DNA of 64,000 nucleotides, from NCBI RefSeq assembly GCF_009208105.1, contig NZ_WFKL01000001.1, positions 3,286,001 through 3,350,000 on the forward strand. Direction: 5' to 3'. Below the pieces are notes generated by a model, which was not told the DNA's origin, ran no database searches, and was given only the letters and a program-made list of their open reading frames with translations. The translations under genes and the position numbers were made by a program. The first letter of the stretch is position 1; every line of letters starts with the position of its first letter. This DNA comes from Rouxiella sp. S1S-2 (lineage in GTDB: Bacteria; Pseudomonadota; Gammaproteobacteria; Enterobacterales; Enterobacteriaceae). This document shows, piece after piece, positions 1 through 9,149 of this stretch.

Positions 1-104
1 ACACGTTCAGGGAGGCTTTGCATCGGGGTACGCTGACCGTCCAGCACGGAATTGAGCTTATGAAGACCCAGCCGCTGGGAGAGGGAGGAGGAGGAGGGAT
101 GCAT
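1..104 (-). CDS. 5' end of an unidentified gene, cut by the window edge
   Basis: The minus strand is open from an ATG at 104 to the window edge and encodes about 34 residues beginning MHPSSSSLSQRLGLHKLNSV. An AAGGTG-type ribosome binding site lies about six bases upstream of the ATG. The start has a serine run. Too little is present to name a family, and it may be a chance reading frame. Confidence 0.4.
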   Translation of the reverse strand, partial: MHPSSSSLSQRLGLHKLNSVLDGQRTPMQSLPER

Positions 105-218
105 ACAAACACCTTAAAAGGTAAATAGAAAATCAGTTACCGCGATGATGGATGATGTGGTCAGGGAGGGCTTTGGTAAATGGGCGGAAAATTATGTATT
201 TTTGCATTCTTATTTTAT

Positions 219-239
219 CCCCCATACGGTGCATGGGGG
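219..239 (-). terminator. Hairpin after the cysteine-synthase-like gene
   Basis: A perfect 7-bp stem (CCCCCAT / ATGGGGG) with a 7-base loop lies just past the stop codon of the minus-strand gene ending at 251. The sequence that follows on the minus strand is A+T-rich but has no clean U run, so termination is inferred. Confidence 0.5.
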
Positions 240-250
240 CGGGGCATTAA

Positions 251-1309
251 TTAAAACGATGTCTCAACGAATTCAATGGCGCGACTTTTTAGCAAAGCCT
301 GAACCTTAATCTGTTCAACGCTGAGCTGCGGGTCATAAAGCCCGGTAGAGAGGTAGGTCAGGCCACTGTCGGCCAGTATAGTGACGATGCGCTTGCCGCT
401 ATTTTCTGGCCGCCGGGCAATTTCACGAGCCGCATAAAGCACCGCGCCCGAGGACTCGCCAATCAGGATGCCGTCGGTGGTGGCCACCTCTCTGGCCGCC
501 TGCACTGCTTGCCAGCTTTCGACTGATACCACTTCATCAAACAGCTCTCGGTCGAGGGTCAAGGGTACGCGCTCGGGCAGAACGGTGCTGAAGGCATGAA
601 CGCCGGTAATTTCCTTGGCATCGGGGTTTTCTCGGTCGGGAATAGAGTGAATGCCCGGCTCTACAGCAATCAGCTTAATATCCGGTTTCAGCTGTTTGAG
701 GTATTTCCCTGCTCCTGACAGCGTGCCGCCAGTTCCGACTGATGCGATAACAATATCCACCTGTCCAGCCGTTTGCTGCCAAATTTCCGGGCCGGTGCTG
801 TGATAGTGCGCCTGCGGATTGGCCGGATTTTCTAGCTGATAAGTGAAGAAAATATTGGGCTCTTTTAGGATGACGTTATCGGCCAACCACTTGGCGGCGG
901 CAACGAAATCACCGTCGCTTTCTTCAAGAATTTTGTCGAAACCAGGGACCTGGCTAAAAGGAATAATCTCTGCACCGAAAGCGCTGAGAATAGCGAATCG
1001 CTCGGCGCTGAGTTTATCGTGTAAATAGACGCGAAACTTATACCCCTTGGCCGCGGCAATGGCCGCCAGTCCGATGCCGGTATTACCGCTGGTGGTATCG
1101 ACCAGCGTGACACCGGGTTTTAATTGACCGGAACGCTCGGCAGCCTCAATCATGGATAAAGCAATTCGGTCTTTAATACTGTGGTTTGGATTAAAGTATT
1201 CCAGCTTGGCAAGCAGGTCGACATTTAATTGAAACTGCTGGCTAAAACGGTTAAGTCTTAATAATGGCGTATTGCCTACAAGCTCGGTAATGGCGTTATG
1301 AATTGTCAT
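251..1309 (-). CDS. PLP-dependent cysteine synthase family protein
   Basis: A 352-residue fold-type II PLP enzyme of the O-acetylserine sulfhydrylase / cystathionine beta-synthase family. The PLP lysine lies in the SIKDR motif near residue 46, an asparagine loop (TSGNTG) follows, and GTGGTLSG forms the phosphate-binding loop. It is longer than the roughly 320 residues of CysK, with a C-terminal extension. CysK-like enzymes make cysteine from O-acetylserine and sulfide; the exact donor here is not visible. It is followed upstream by the ABC ATPase gene with only 17 bases between, so the two are probably cotranscribed. That suggests the enzyme works on sulfur, or on an amino acid, brought in by the neighbouring importer. 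Confidence 0.85.
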   Translation of the reverse strand: MTIHNAITELVGNTPLLRLNRFSQQFQLNVDLLAKLEYFNPNHSIKDRIALSMIEAAERSGQLKPGVTLVDTTSGNTGIGLAAIAAAKGYKFRVYLHDKLSAERFAILSAFGAEIIPFSQVPGFDKILEESDGDFVAAAKWLADNVILKEPNIFFTYQLENPANPQAHYHSTGPEIWQQTAGQVDIVIASVGTGGTLSGAGKYLKQLKPDIKLIAVEPGIHSIPDRENPDAKEITGVHAFSTVLPERVPLTLDRELFDEVVSVESWQAVQAAREVATTDGILIGESSGAVLYAAREIARRPENSGKRIVTILADSGLTYLSTGLYDPQLSVEQIKVQALLKSRAIEFVETSF

Positions 1310-1326
1310 AATGAACTCCAGAAAAA

Positions 1327-2118
1327 TTAGGCAACGGGAACGTCGGCACCCAGCAGTTGTAACGCTCGTGTGCGCAACTCAACCAAACGCGGGTCATCGC
1401 GACGTCGCGGATAAGGCAACGGCACGTCAATCGTTTCAATAATTCGCGCCGGACGAGGGCTGAATATCACCACCCGATTGGCCATCAGCAATGCCTCCTC
1501 AACGTCGTGCGTGACCATCAAGGTGGTAAATTTTTGTTCGCGCCACAGCCCAACCAATTCCTGCTGCATGCGGATACGGGTCAGTGAGTCAAGCTTGCCC
1601 AGCGGCTCGTCGAGAATAAGCAGTTTGGGATGATTCACCAACGCTCTCGCCAGCGCAGTTCGCTGTGCCATGCCACCAGAAAGCTGGTGCGGCCAGGCAT
1701 TGGCAAACTGGCTTAACCCAACCTTTTCCAGGGTGTTATCAATATGCCGCCGCCCGTCTTCCGTTAATTTACCCCGTGTTTGCAGACCCAATGAAACGTT
1801 GCCCCACACGCTGCGCCACGGGTAAAGCGTTGGGTCTTGGAACACCACCACTCGGCTGGGATCGGGCTGGAGCAGCGGACGTCCATCTTCAAAAATATCG
1901 CCGTCGATAGGGTTATCCAGTCCGGCAACCAGGCGCAGCAACGTGGACTTTCCACAGCCAGAAGGCCCCAGCAGTGCCACAAATTCTCCCGGATCGACGT
2001 TGAGAGAAACGTCATCCAGCACCGGTAAGGTTTTCCCTTCCAGATAAAAGGCATGACTGACCTGATTAATATTCAGCGCTAAACCTGAAACTGCATTAAC
2101 TGTTTCGCCTGATGGCAT
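1327..2118 (-). CDS. NitT/TauT-type ABC transporter ATP-binding protein
   Basis: A 263-residue cytoplasmic ATPase of the nitrate/sulfonate/taurine importer class (TauB/SsuB-like). Walker A is GPSGCGKST, the signature is LSGGMAQR, and Walker B is LLILDEPLGKLD followed by the switch histidine in MVTHDVEEA. It should drive the permease at 3470-4483. It is transcribed away from the binding-protein and permease genes, across a 280-bp divergent promoter region, together with the cysteine-synthase-like gene. The substrate is not determined: sulfonates, thiosulfate or a related anion are the likeliest guesses from the family and the sulfur-enzyme neighbour. Confidence 0.88.
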   Translation of the reverse strand: MPSGETVNAVSGLALNINQVSHAFYLEGKTLPVLDDVSLNVDPGEFVALLGPSGCGKSTLLRLVAGLDNPIDGDIFEDGRPLLQPDPSRVVVFQDPTLYPWRSVWGNVSLGLQTRGKLTEDGRRHIDNTLEKVGLSQFANAWPHQLSGGMAQRTALARALVNHPKLLILDEPLGKLDSLTRIRMQQELVGLWREQKFTTLMVTHDVEEALLMANRVVIFSPRPARIIETIDVPLPYPRRRDDPRLVELRTRALQLLGADVPVA

Positions 2119-2400
2119 GCTCTACCTCGTCTGCCGTTATTCTGAAATAAAATATTCCGCGTTTTCGAATAAAGGTAAATGCTTAATACCGGTAAAGCTA
2201 AGCCTAAAAATGAATAAGCCAAGGATGGCAATATTAATGCGCTATTGTTATTTCAACCGCCACGCCTAATCTGCAACATTACCTAAATATCTATAATTAT
2301 CGGTAAAAAGACAATAAACAATCGCAGACTTACAAACGGATAATAATGTTTGTTTTCATGACTCATGGGTAAAGCAGGTAAATAACGGGAGTTGGACATA

Positions 2401-3459
2401 ATGGCAGGATTTACAGACTCTTCACGGCGCGTATTTATTCAACGAGCGGGACTCTTGGGCGCGGGGCTAGGCCTCACTTCTGCCCTTCCCGCCTGGGCCG
2501 ACGGTGCGGCAGTTGACGACGCCAAACTCACCACAGTCAAGCTGGCCTGGGGGCAAACTGCAGTGTGTCAGTCGCCTATTTCAGTGGCGCTTAAGCAGGG
2601 ATTCTTCAAAAAATATGGCCTTAACGTCGAGCCTGTAAATTTCAGTGGCCCCACTGACTCACTGCTGCAGGCTATTGCTACCGGGCAGGCCGACGGCGGT
2701 ATCGGTATGGCGCTACGCTGGCTTAAACCGCTGGAACAGGGCTTTGACGTCGACCTGACGGTGGGCACGCACGGTGGATGTATGCGACTGTTGGTGCCTA
2801 AGAACTCTGGAATTAACAACGTCCGCGACCTGGTGGGGAAAAACGTGGCGGTCAGCGATCAGGCCAGTCCACTGCGCAACTTCTTTGCTATTCAATTGGC
2901 TAAACAGGGCATCGATCCTGACAAACAAGTCAACTGGGTGCAATATCCCGCCGATCTGTTTGGCGAGGCCTTGCGCAAGGGAGAAGTGCAGGCGATTGCC
3001 AGCGATGACCCACAAGGATGGCTGATTAAACACCGCTACGACCTTCAGGAAATCGATAACAACATGAACGGTGAATACAGTTCGATGACCTGCTGCGTGC
3101 TGGGCCTTCGCGGTTCTCTGGTGCGTGATAATCCGGCGGTGGCAAAAGCCATCACGCAGGCGATTATTGATGCCCAGCAGTGGACTTCTGAACACCCAGC
3201 CGAAACGGCTAAAATCTTTGCGCCGTTTGTGCCAGGCAACGTTCCTATCGACGACATCACCGCCATGCTCAAAGAACATACCCATAACCATCATTCAACC
3301 GGTGAGCAGCTGCGCGGTGAGGTAGCAACTTACGTCAACGAACTGAAGCTGATTAATGTGATTCGCCCGGACACCAATGCGCAACAGTTTGCAGACCACT
3401 ACGTGCCGGATCTGTTGCCCGCGTCGCACGACCACATGAATATGAAGATGAGCGGATAA
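2401..3459 (+). CDS. NitT/TauT-type ABC substrate-binding protein with Tat-like signal
   Basis: A periplasmic binding protein of about 352 residues. The ATG at 2401 follows a GGGAG site and is preferred over a TTG three codons upstream. The N-terminus carries a twin-arginine motif (SRRVFIQ), a hydrophobic stretch and a cleavage-like ALPAWA, suggesting export as a folded protein. The SsuA/TauA-like fold is recognisable (AWGQTAVCQSPISVALKQGF, then a QATGQADG-like loop). Unusual points are cysteines in GGCMRL and SSMTCC, a histidine cluster (HTHNHH), and a His/Met C-terminus (HDHMNMKM). Together they hint at a metal or metal-chelated ligand. It is followed by the permease after 10 bases. Confidence 0.83.
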   Translation: MAGFTDSSRRVFIQRAGLLGAGLGLTSALPAWADGAAVDDAKLTTVKLAWGQTAVCQSPISVALKQGFFKKYGLNVEPVNFSGPTDSLLQAIATGQADGGIGMALRWLKPLEQGFDVDLTVGTHGGCMRLLVPKNSGINNVRDLVGKNVAVSDQASPLRNFFAIQLAKQGIDPDKQVNWVQYPADLFGEALRKGEVQAIASDDPQGWLIKHRYDLQEIDNNMNGEYSSMTCCVLGLRGSLVRDNPAVAKAITQAIIDAQQWTSEHPAETAKIFAPFVPGNVPIDDITAMLKEHTHNHHSTGEQLRGEVATYVNELKLINVIRPDTNAQQFADHYVPDLLPASHDHMNMKMSG

Positions 3460-3469
3460 GGGGACACCG

Positions 3470-4483
3470 ATGTCCAGTGAAACGTTAGACCGACTTAATC
3501 CAGCTATTGCACTCAATAAGCAAGCCATCACGCCTGCACTGGGTCTGGCAATTGTTGCCTGGTGGGCGCTGGTGGCACTCATGGTTTTCTGGCCCGATAA
3601 GCCGGTGGGTTTTGCCCCGCCGCGCTTTGTCGGCGAAACGCATCGCCTGTTCGGTACGCTTGCAGCAGCGCTTACCGTTGCCTCACTACTGGGGCGCGTG
3701 CTGCAGTGGCGTTTGCTGTTTTCGCCACTGCAGCGTTCCGCACGCTGGCTGGTGGCGCTGGCGGTGTTGATTGCTATTTGGGAAACGGTTACCGCCAAGC
3801 TGGCGCTGCTTCCTGCCCCGTTTTTTGCCCCACCGCGCGCGCTGGTTGAAGCCTACGCCACTGACTGGTATCGCCTTGGCGACAGCGTGCTTAACTCGCT
3901 CCGGCTGCTGGCGCTGGGTTTTGTTTTTGGCAGCCTGAGTGGATTTGTCACGGGTATCGCCATCGGCTGGTCTCGTGGCTTGGGCTATTGGGTGCATCCG
4001 ATTCTGCGCTTTTTAGGACCAGTGCCTTCCACCGCCCTGCTGCCGCTGTCGCTGTATTTCTTTCCATCAAGCTTTTCGGCGGCGATTTTTCTTATCGCAC
4101 TGGCAACCTGGTTCCCGGTCACCGTATTAACCTGGTCCGGCGTATCCAGCGTTGATAATCGCTATTACGACGTGGCCAGAACGCTGGGCGCCAGCAATCT
4201 GTTTCTGATCATGCGGGTCGCGATCCCGGCCTCTTTACCTCACGTTTTTGTCGGGTTGTTTATGGGACTGGGTGCTTCATTTTCGGTACTGGTCGCCGCA
4301 GAAATGATGGGGGTGAAGTCGGGATTAGGCTGGTATCTGCAGTGGGCTCAAGGATGGGCAGCGTATGCCAATATGTACGGTGCATTGATTGTGATGGCGC
4401 TGCTGTTCTCTTCACTGATAACCCTGCTGTTTGCCGTGCGCGATCGCCTGCTGGCGTGGCAGCAGAGTGCAGTGAAGTGGTAG
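3470..4483 (+). CDS. NitT/TauT-type ABC transporter permease
   Basis: A 337-residue inner-membrane permease with hydrophobic helices throughout and the binding-protein-dependent transport signature around DVARTLGASNLFLIMRVAIPASLPHV, where the coupling helix meets the ATPase. It is longer than the roughly 260-275 residues usual for TauC/SsuC because of an N-terminal extension with two or more extra membrane segments. It forms one transcription unit with the binding protein and should work with the ATPase encoded divergently at 1327-2118. Confidence 0.87.
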   Translation: MSSETLDRLNPAIALNKQAITPALGLAIVAWWALVALMVFWPDKPVGFAPPRFVGETHRLFGTLAAALTVASLLGRVLQWRLLFSPLQRSARWLVALAVLIAIWETVTAKLALLPAPFFAPPRALVEAYATDWYRLGDSVLNSLRLLALGFVFGSLSGFVTGIAIGWSRGLGYWVHPILRFLGPVPSTALLPLSLYFFPSSFSAAIFLIALATWFPVTVLTWSGVSSVDNRYYDVARTLGASNLFLIMRVAIPASLPHVFVGLFMGLGASFSVLVAAEMMGVKSGLGWYLQWAQGWAAYANMYGALIVMALLFSSLITLLFAVRDRLLAWQQSAVKW

Positions 4484-4526
4484 TCGTGCAGTAGTCATAT
4501 AGACCGTCACATTGCACTAGAGAGCG

Positions 4527-5633
4527 TCAAAGCACATATTCATAAATTAACCTGCCCATTTCTCGATAGCCCAAATCGTTGAAATGCAGATGATCAATAT
4601 AAATATTGTCATTGAGGGCGGGTGATTTTTTCATTAATAGGTTCATGTCATGGTAAGGCAATGCGGCCTGAATGCAACCCTGCTTGATTTGTGACGAATA
4701 TTTCTCATGCAGATTTGGCGTGCACAGCCGTTGGAACAATCGCCAAAAATTATTGGCACAGGAGTCGATGGCATTAAACATCTCCTCTTCGCGCGGGTGA
4801 AAATACTGCTTGCTCCATCGTGACAGCGGTTGAAGAACGAAATGTACGCGCGCGTTGTGACTTTTGGCCAGCTGTTGTATTTGAATAGCCGACTCGATGG
4901 TCATTTGCGCGGCACGCTGAATGCGCTGGTCGATATCGATATAAACGTCGGTAAAGAGTTGCTCAACCGAATTCTCATCCGTCTGATCGAGCCAGCCAGT
5001 AAATTTCTCGGTAATGCGTGGGATAATTCTTTCTGTTGTGGATTCATTGCTGGAGGCGGAGGCATTTGACACACGTTTCTGACTCTCGCTATATTTGTGC
5101 ATATAGTGGCTGAATTCGTAGGAGTAATAATATTTACCGTACTCGGTGGTATATTCATCCGGCAGCCCTTCGAGGGTCAATGTATTAAGGCCACTCAAAA
5201 TAACAACGTTGTTAATCTTCTTTAGACTATGCTCATTGAGCATAAAAATTATCGCCTCCTGCACGCAGTTATAACCCCGCCCGCCAAAATTTAGCCATAT
5301 CTCTCCGGTAAGTTCGGCAAGCACCGACGCCACTGTGTTAGCGTCTGAGGTTGTGCCGGTTCCCATTGCCGTTGAGCCGCCAATCACGATATTTACCGCG
5401 CCGTCGTCAGGAAACTCAGCGGGAGAAACCCATCCTCGGTGAGACTGAGTGAGGCGAAAGCCCATGTCATCGGTATTAATCACCTTAGAGTGGTAATTTT
5501 TGGGATGAAAAAACATGGTATAAGGCAGCCAGCGCACGCCCAGATACATAAATTCATCGTATTCGCGCAGCTGCGGCGTTAATTCGTAACAGCGATTAAC
5601 CGCCTCCCTGTGAGTCATTGTTTTAATTTCCAT
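4527..5633 (-). CDS. SGNH/GDSL-type hydrolase-like protein paired with a carbamoyltransferase
   Basis: A 368-residue protein without a signal peptide or membrane segment. SGNH-hydrolase blocks are readable in order: GGST with the nucleophile Ser87, FGGRGYN giving the block II glycine near 118, SGLN near 147-150, and a C-terminal DHLH (Asp347, His350) followed by NDLGY. Such enzymes act as esterases, lipases or O-acyltransferases/deacylases; the substrate here is unknown. The gene starts 35 bases after the stop of the carbamoyltransferase gene on the same strand, so the pair is probably one operon. I infer a shared small-molecule or glycan substrate. Confidence 0.7.
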   Translation of the reverse strand: MEIKTMTHREAVNRCYELTPQLREYDEFMYLGVRWLPYTMFFHPKNYHSKVINTDDMGFRLTQSHRGWVSPAEFPDDGAVNIVIGGSTAMGTGTTSDANTVASVLAELTGEIWLNFGGRGYNCVQEAIIFMLNEHSLKKINNVVILSGLNTLTLEGLPDEYTTEYGKYYYSYEFSHYMHKYSESQKRVSNASASSNESTTERIIPRITEKFTGWLDQTDENSVEQLFTDVYIDIDQRIQRAAQMTIESAIQIQQLAKSHNARVHFVLQPLSRWSKQYFHPREEEMFNAIDSCANNFWRLFQRLCTPNLHEKYSSQIKQGCIQAALPYHDMNLLMKKSPALNDNIYIDHLHFNDLGYREMGRLIYEYVL

Positions 5634-5668
5634 AGCAATACCTTTCCTGCGAGAACGAATAGAAACGG

Positions 5669-7498
5669 TTAATCCCGTGGATACTGCGCCAAGTCAGCCC
5701 GTTCCTGCCAATGTGGCTGATTGCGCTTGCTGAGCAAAAAGTTGCCAAGTACTAAATAGTCCATCGCAGTGCGCATAAAGCAGCGATAAGCGTCCTGCGG
5801 TGATTCAACGATCGGTTCTCCGCACATATTAAAAGAGCTGTTTACCAGCAGCGGACAGCCCGTTTGTTGGTTAAAAGCACTGAGCAGCTGGTAAAACAGT
5901 GGGTTATAAACACCGTCCACCGTTTGTACCCGTGCCGAACAGTCAACGTGAGTGACGGCAGGGATTTGTGAACGCACCTCACAAAGTTTCTGAATGCCGG
6001 ATTTAGTCGATTGCGACTCGGTCAGCGCTAAACGTTTTTGCTTGCAGACAGGATGAGCAAAAAGCATATAGGGACTGGATTTAACAGCGTAAAACCATTC
6101 ACCAGCGTGTTGTTTTAGTACGGCGGGTGCAAAAGGCCGCAACGATTCACGATTTTTGATTTTAAGATTGATCGCGCTATGCATTTTGGCCTTACGCGCA
6201 TCACCTAAAATTGAGCGCGCACCGAGCGAGCAGGGACCAAACTCCATGCGCCCTTGAAACCACCCCACGACGTTGCCCTGACTGAGAATTTCTGCCACTT
6301 CGCTGCATAGCTTTTGCGGCATAAGCTCAGTGAACTTACACTGTTGACTGAGCAAAAACAGTCTGATTTCGTCACTGCTGTAGGCGGGGCCGAGGTAGCA
6401 ACCTTTCATACTGTCATTGGCATTGACTACTCTTTTTTGGCCCATGACTTCGTAACATCCCGACAGCGCAGCGCCCAGCGACCCGCCGCAGTCGTCGGAC
6501 GCCGGTTGGATCCAGACTCGCTCAAAAATATCCGCCCGCGCCAGCCTGCCGTTGACCACGCAGTTCAATGCAACGCCACCGGCCAGGCAAAGCGTTTTAA
6601 GTCCAGTTTGCATCTGCCAGTGACGGGCCAGTCTGAGCACCACTTCTTCCAGCACGGACTGTACCGAAGCGGCAAGGTTGAACTCGCGCTGCGTGAGCTC
6701 ACTCTCTGGCGCACGCGGCGGACCCCCGAATAATGCATTAAATTGCGGTGAGGTCATTTTCTCACCGGTTGCGTAGTCGAAATAGTCCATGTCCATCGTA
6801 AAGCTGCCATCATCGGCGACGTGAATAAGATGGCTCATAATCTGCTCATAAAAGATCGGCTCACCGTAGGGGGCAAGCCCCATCAGCTTGTACTCGTCAG
6901 TGTCGACCTCAAATCCACAATAGTGCGTAAAAGCCGAATACAGCAGCCCAAGAGAGTGGGGAAAACGCGTTTCCCAAATTTTGGTTAACCGCCCGCCCTC
7001 GCCTTTCCAGGCCGTGGTGGTATCCCATTCGCCTACGCCGTCAATGCATAGAACTAACGCTTTTTCAAAAGGTGCGGGGAAAAAAGCCGATGCAGCATGC
7101 GAACGATGATGGCTGATATATTCAATGCAGGGTATCGTTGAACTAAATCCTTTTAATTCATTAGACAACTTTCTTTTCACGTAAAGCTTATCAAACAGCC
7201 ACGTTGGGATATCAAAGAATAACGACCTCACGCCCGCCCAGCCACTGGCAAAGGCTGTAGACATAATCCGTTTGAACTTCTCTTCAGGATCTTCATAATA
7301 AAAAACTTTTTTCACCTCACAAAGTGATATGCCGGCAAAACGCAAACAAAAGGCCACGGCATTGCGCGGAAAACATTTATCCAGTTTTATTCGTGTAAAA
7401 CGTTCCTCCTGCGCGGCGGCAATAATCTCTCCATCACAAATTAACGTTGCAGAACTATCATGAGAATAACAGGAAAGCCCAAGAATATATGTTTTCAT
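5669..7498 (-). CDS. NodU/CmcH-family O-carbamoyltransferase
   Basis: A 609-residue protein when started at the ATG at 7498, which has a GGAAGGG ribosome binding site; a longer open frame to 7654 has no good start. The N-terminal Kae1-like domain has the metal-binding HHRSH motif (His130, His131, His134) and the typical opening GLSCYSHDSSATLICDG. The C-terminal part has GRMEFGPCSLGARSILGD and VNSSFNMCGEPIV. Family members (NodU, CmcH, TobZ) transfer a carbamoyl group from carbamoyl phosphate through a carbamoyl-adenylate to a hydroxyl of Nod factors or antibiotics. No polyketide, peptide-synthetase or glycosyltransferase genes lie nearby, so the acceptor is unknown. Confidence 0.88.
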   Translation of the reverse strand: MKTYILGLSCYSHDSSATLICDGEIIAAAQEERFTRIKLDKCFPRNAVAFCLRFAGISLCEVKKVFYYEDPEEKFKRIMSTAFASGWAGVRSLFFDIPTWLFDKLYVKRKLSNELKGFSSTIPCIEYISHHRSHAASAFFPAPFEKALVLCIDGVGEWDTTTAWKGEGGRLTKIWETRFPHSLGLLYSAFTHYCGFEVDTDEYKLMGLAPYGEPIFYEQIMSHLIHVADDGSFTMDMDYFDYATGEKMTSPQFNALFGGPPRAPESELTQREFNLAASVQSVLEEVVLRLARHWQMQTGLKTLCLAGGVALNCVVNGRLARADIFERVWIQPASDDCGGSLGAALSGCYEVMGQKRVVNANDSMKGCYLGPAYSSDEIRLFLLSQQCKFTELMPQKLCSEVAEILSQGNVVGWFQGRMEFGPCSLGARSILGDARKAKMHSAINLKIKNRESLRPFAPAVLKQHAGEWFYAVKSSPYMLFAHPVCKQKRLALTESQSTKSGIQKLCEVRSQIPAVTHVDCSARVQTVDGVYNPLFYQLLSAFNQQTGCPLLVNSSFNMCGEPIVESPQDAYRCFMRTAMDYLVLGNFLLSKRNQPHWQERADLAQYPRD

Positions 7499-7829
7499 CG
7501 TTATCCCTTCCAATAGAAATTTGAGAACCCATAAAATCTGATCATTAAGAAAGAAAAGATTTAATATATCCATCACGCAGTAGTGAATAACAAAATAAAA
7601 ATCGATGAGGCGATTAATAGCAGTAAAAGTAGTGAGCAATATAATGACTGTCAATTATTAACGTCTGCAGTTAGTCTGAATTATTTATTGAGAAAAATGT
7701 TATCGCGGCTTTATCGCCGCTTTTTTCGTGAAGTTTTGAGAGTAATTTTTCATATATCCTATAATGAGTTAGGTATGAACTTAGGCGAGACTTTTTTGAG
7801 TGATTTTAAGTCATTTTACAGGGGGAATT
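7499..7829. other. Divergent intergenic region, 331 bp
   Basis: An A+T-rich spacer between the carbamoyltransferase and antiporter genes that should hold both promoters. I see no supported coding region. The one clear structure is the terminator-like hairpin listed separately at 7705-7726. Confidence 0.6.
7705..7726 (+). terminator. Terminator-like hairpin in the antiporter leader
   Basis: GCGGC, a six-base loop and GCCGC are followed directly by six T residues on the plus strand. It lies about 100 bp upstream of the antiporter start and no plus-strand gene ends before it. It could be an attenuator in the antiporter leader or the end of a small transcript. Confidence 0.5.
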
Positions 7830-9146
7830 ATGAATTATCTGGCCTGGACGGCGGCTACCGGGGGGTTGCTTTTACTCATGTCATTGTCATATGGCTGGAT
7901 AAATCGCACACCGGTGCCTATTTTTGGTGTTTATCTGTTGGTCGGCGTGGTTTGCGGTCCTTGGGGCTTCGACGTTTTACGTCTTGACGTGCTGCAGCAC
8001 TCGACGTTGGTCAGCCGTATTACTGAAATCGCCATCGCCACTTCGCTGTTTATCACCGGACTGAAAATCCGCCTGCCATTAAGAGCCAGTATTTGGAAAA
8101 TAGGTTTCCGATTGGCTATGCCAGGTATGATTTTAACCGTGCTCGGCGTGATGGTTATCGCCCACTACCTGACCGGCCTATCTTGGCCAATATCTCTGGC
8201 ACTGGCGGCGATTATTGCCCCTACGGACCCGGTTTTAGCCAGCCTGATTGCCATTAATGATGCACGCGACGACGACAGTTTACGGCTTTCTTTGTCCAGC
8301 GAAGCGGGTCTAAACGACGGTACCGCCCTGCCGTTATTGATGCTAGCGCTGCTGTGGCACAACGCCGATGGCGCGCTTTCAACCGAGAAATGGTTACATT
8401 GGCTGGCGGTAGACGTGGTCTGGGCATTGGTAGTTGGTCTGGCCATTGGCTATGGACTGGGTCGCCTGATTGGCCTGATTGCCACGCGGTTTCGCCACTC
8501 TCAGGGGGACGTCGCGCCCAGCGACTTTATTGCGCTTGCGCTGATCTGTCTGAGTTTTTCACTGGCAATGGCCGTTGATGCCTCTGGATTTTTAGCCGCC
8601 TTTGCCGCGGGTGTCGGGCTGCGCAGTGCAGAACTTAGAGTGCAGCAGAAAAATCCGGTAGCGGAGGAGCAGGAAGAAAATCCCCCGGCAGAAATGATGG
8701 TCAATCCTCATTTACGCCACGCAATCGAGAAAAGAAGCCCGCTTAAGTCCGTGGGTTTGGTGATTGGCGATGCGCTATCGTTTGGCGACACTATAGAACG
8801 TCTGCTGGCGGCAGCTATTGTTATCGTATTGGGTATCACGTTGGCGCAGCATTGGGACGCTATGGGGCTTATTCTGGCCTTCATTCTGTTCTTTATTATT
8901 CGCCCGCTGGCGGTGTACATCTCAACCTGGAAGTCTTCTTATTCACGCCAGCAACGTTTATTATTTGGCTGGTTGGGGATCCGCGGAATAGGCAGCCTGA
9001 ACTATATTGCCTATGCCTATATGCACGGCATGCAGGGCGCAGACGCCGAGGTAATGACTAATTGTGCGCTCACCATTATCACTGCCAGCGTCCTTATCCA
9101 CGGCATCACCGTGACGCCGCTATTAAACTTCTGGAGCAAAAAATAG
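7830..9146 (+). CDS. Cation:proton antiporter (CPA1-type)
   Basis: A polytopic inner-membrane protein of about 438 residues. The ATG at 7830 follows a GGGGG-type ribosome binding site; a GTG ten codons upstream is less likely. The Na+/H+ exchanger domain is recognisable from IAPTDPVLASLI and LSSEAGLNDGTALPLLML, which carry the conserved acidic transport residues. A hydrophilic loop near the middle (EEQEENPPAE) separates the two halves. It should exchange Na+ or K+ for H+ in pH and ion homeostasis. The small gene at 9150 follows after 3 bases and is probably cotranscribed. Confidence 0.88.
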   Translation: MNYLAWTAATGGLLLLMSLSYGWINRTPVPIFGVYLLVGVVCGPWGFDVLRLDVLQHSTLVSRITEIAIATSLFITGLKIRLPLRASIWKIGFRLAMPGMILTVLGVMVIAHYLTGLSWPISLALAAIIAPTDPVLASLIAINDARDDDSLRLSLSSEAGLNDGTALPLLMLALLWHNADGALSTEKWLHWLAVDVVWALVVGLAIGYGLGRLIGLIATRFRHSQGDVAPSDFIALALICLSFSLAMAVDASGFLAAFAAGVGLRSAELRVQQKNPVAEEQEENPPAEMMVNPHLRHAIEKRSPLKSVGLVIGDALSFGDTIERLLAAAIVIVLGITLAQHWDAMGLILAFILFFIIRPLAVYISTWKSSYSRQQRLLFGWLGIRGIGSLNYIAYAYMHGMQGADAEVMTNCALTIITASVLIHGITVTPLLNFWSKK

Positions 9147-9149
9147 CCC

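Noticed and set aside
2713..3294. A 193-codon minus-strand frame
   Set aside because: It lies wholly within the ABC binding-protein gene on the other strand and has no ribosome binding site or recognisable domain.
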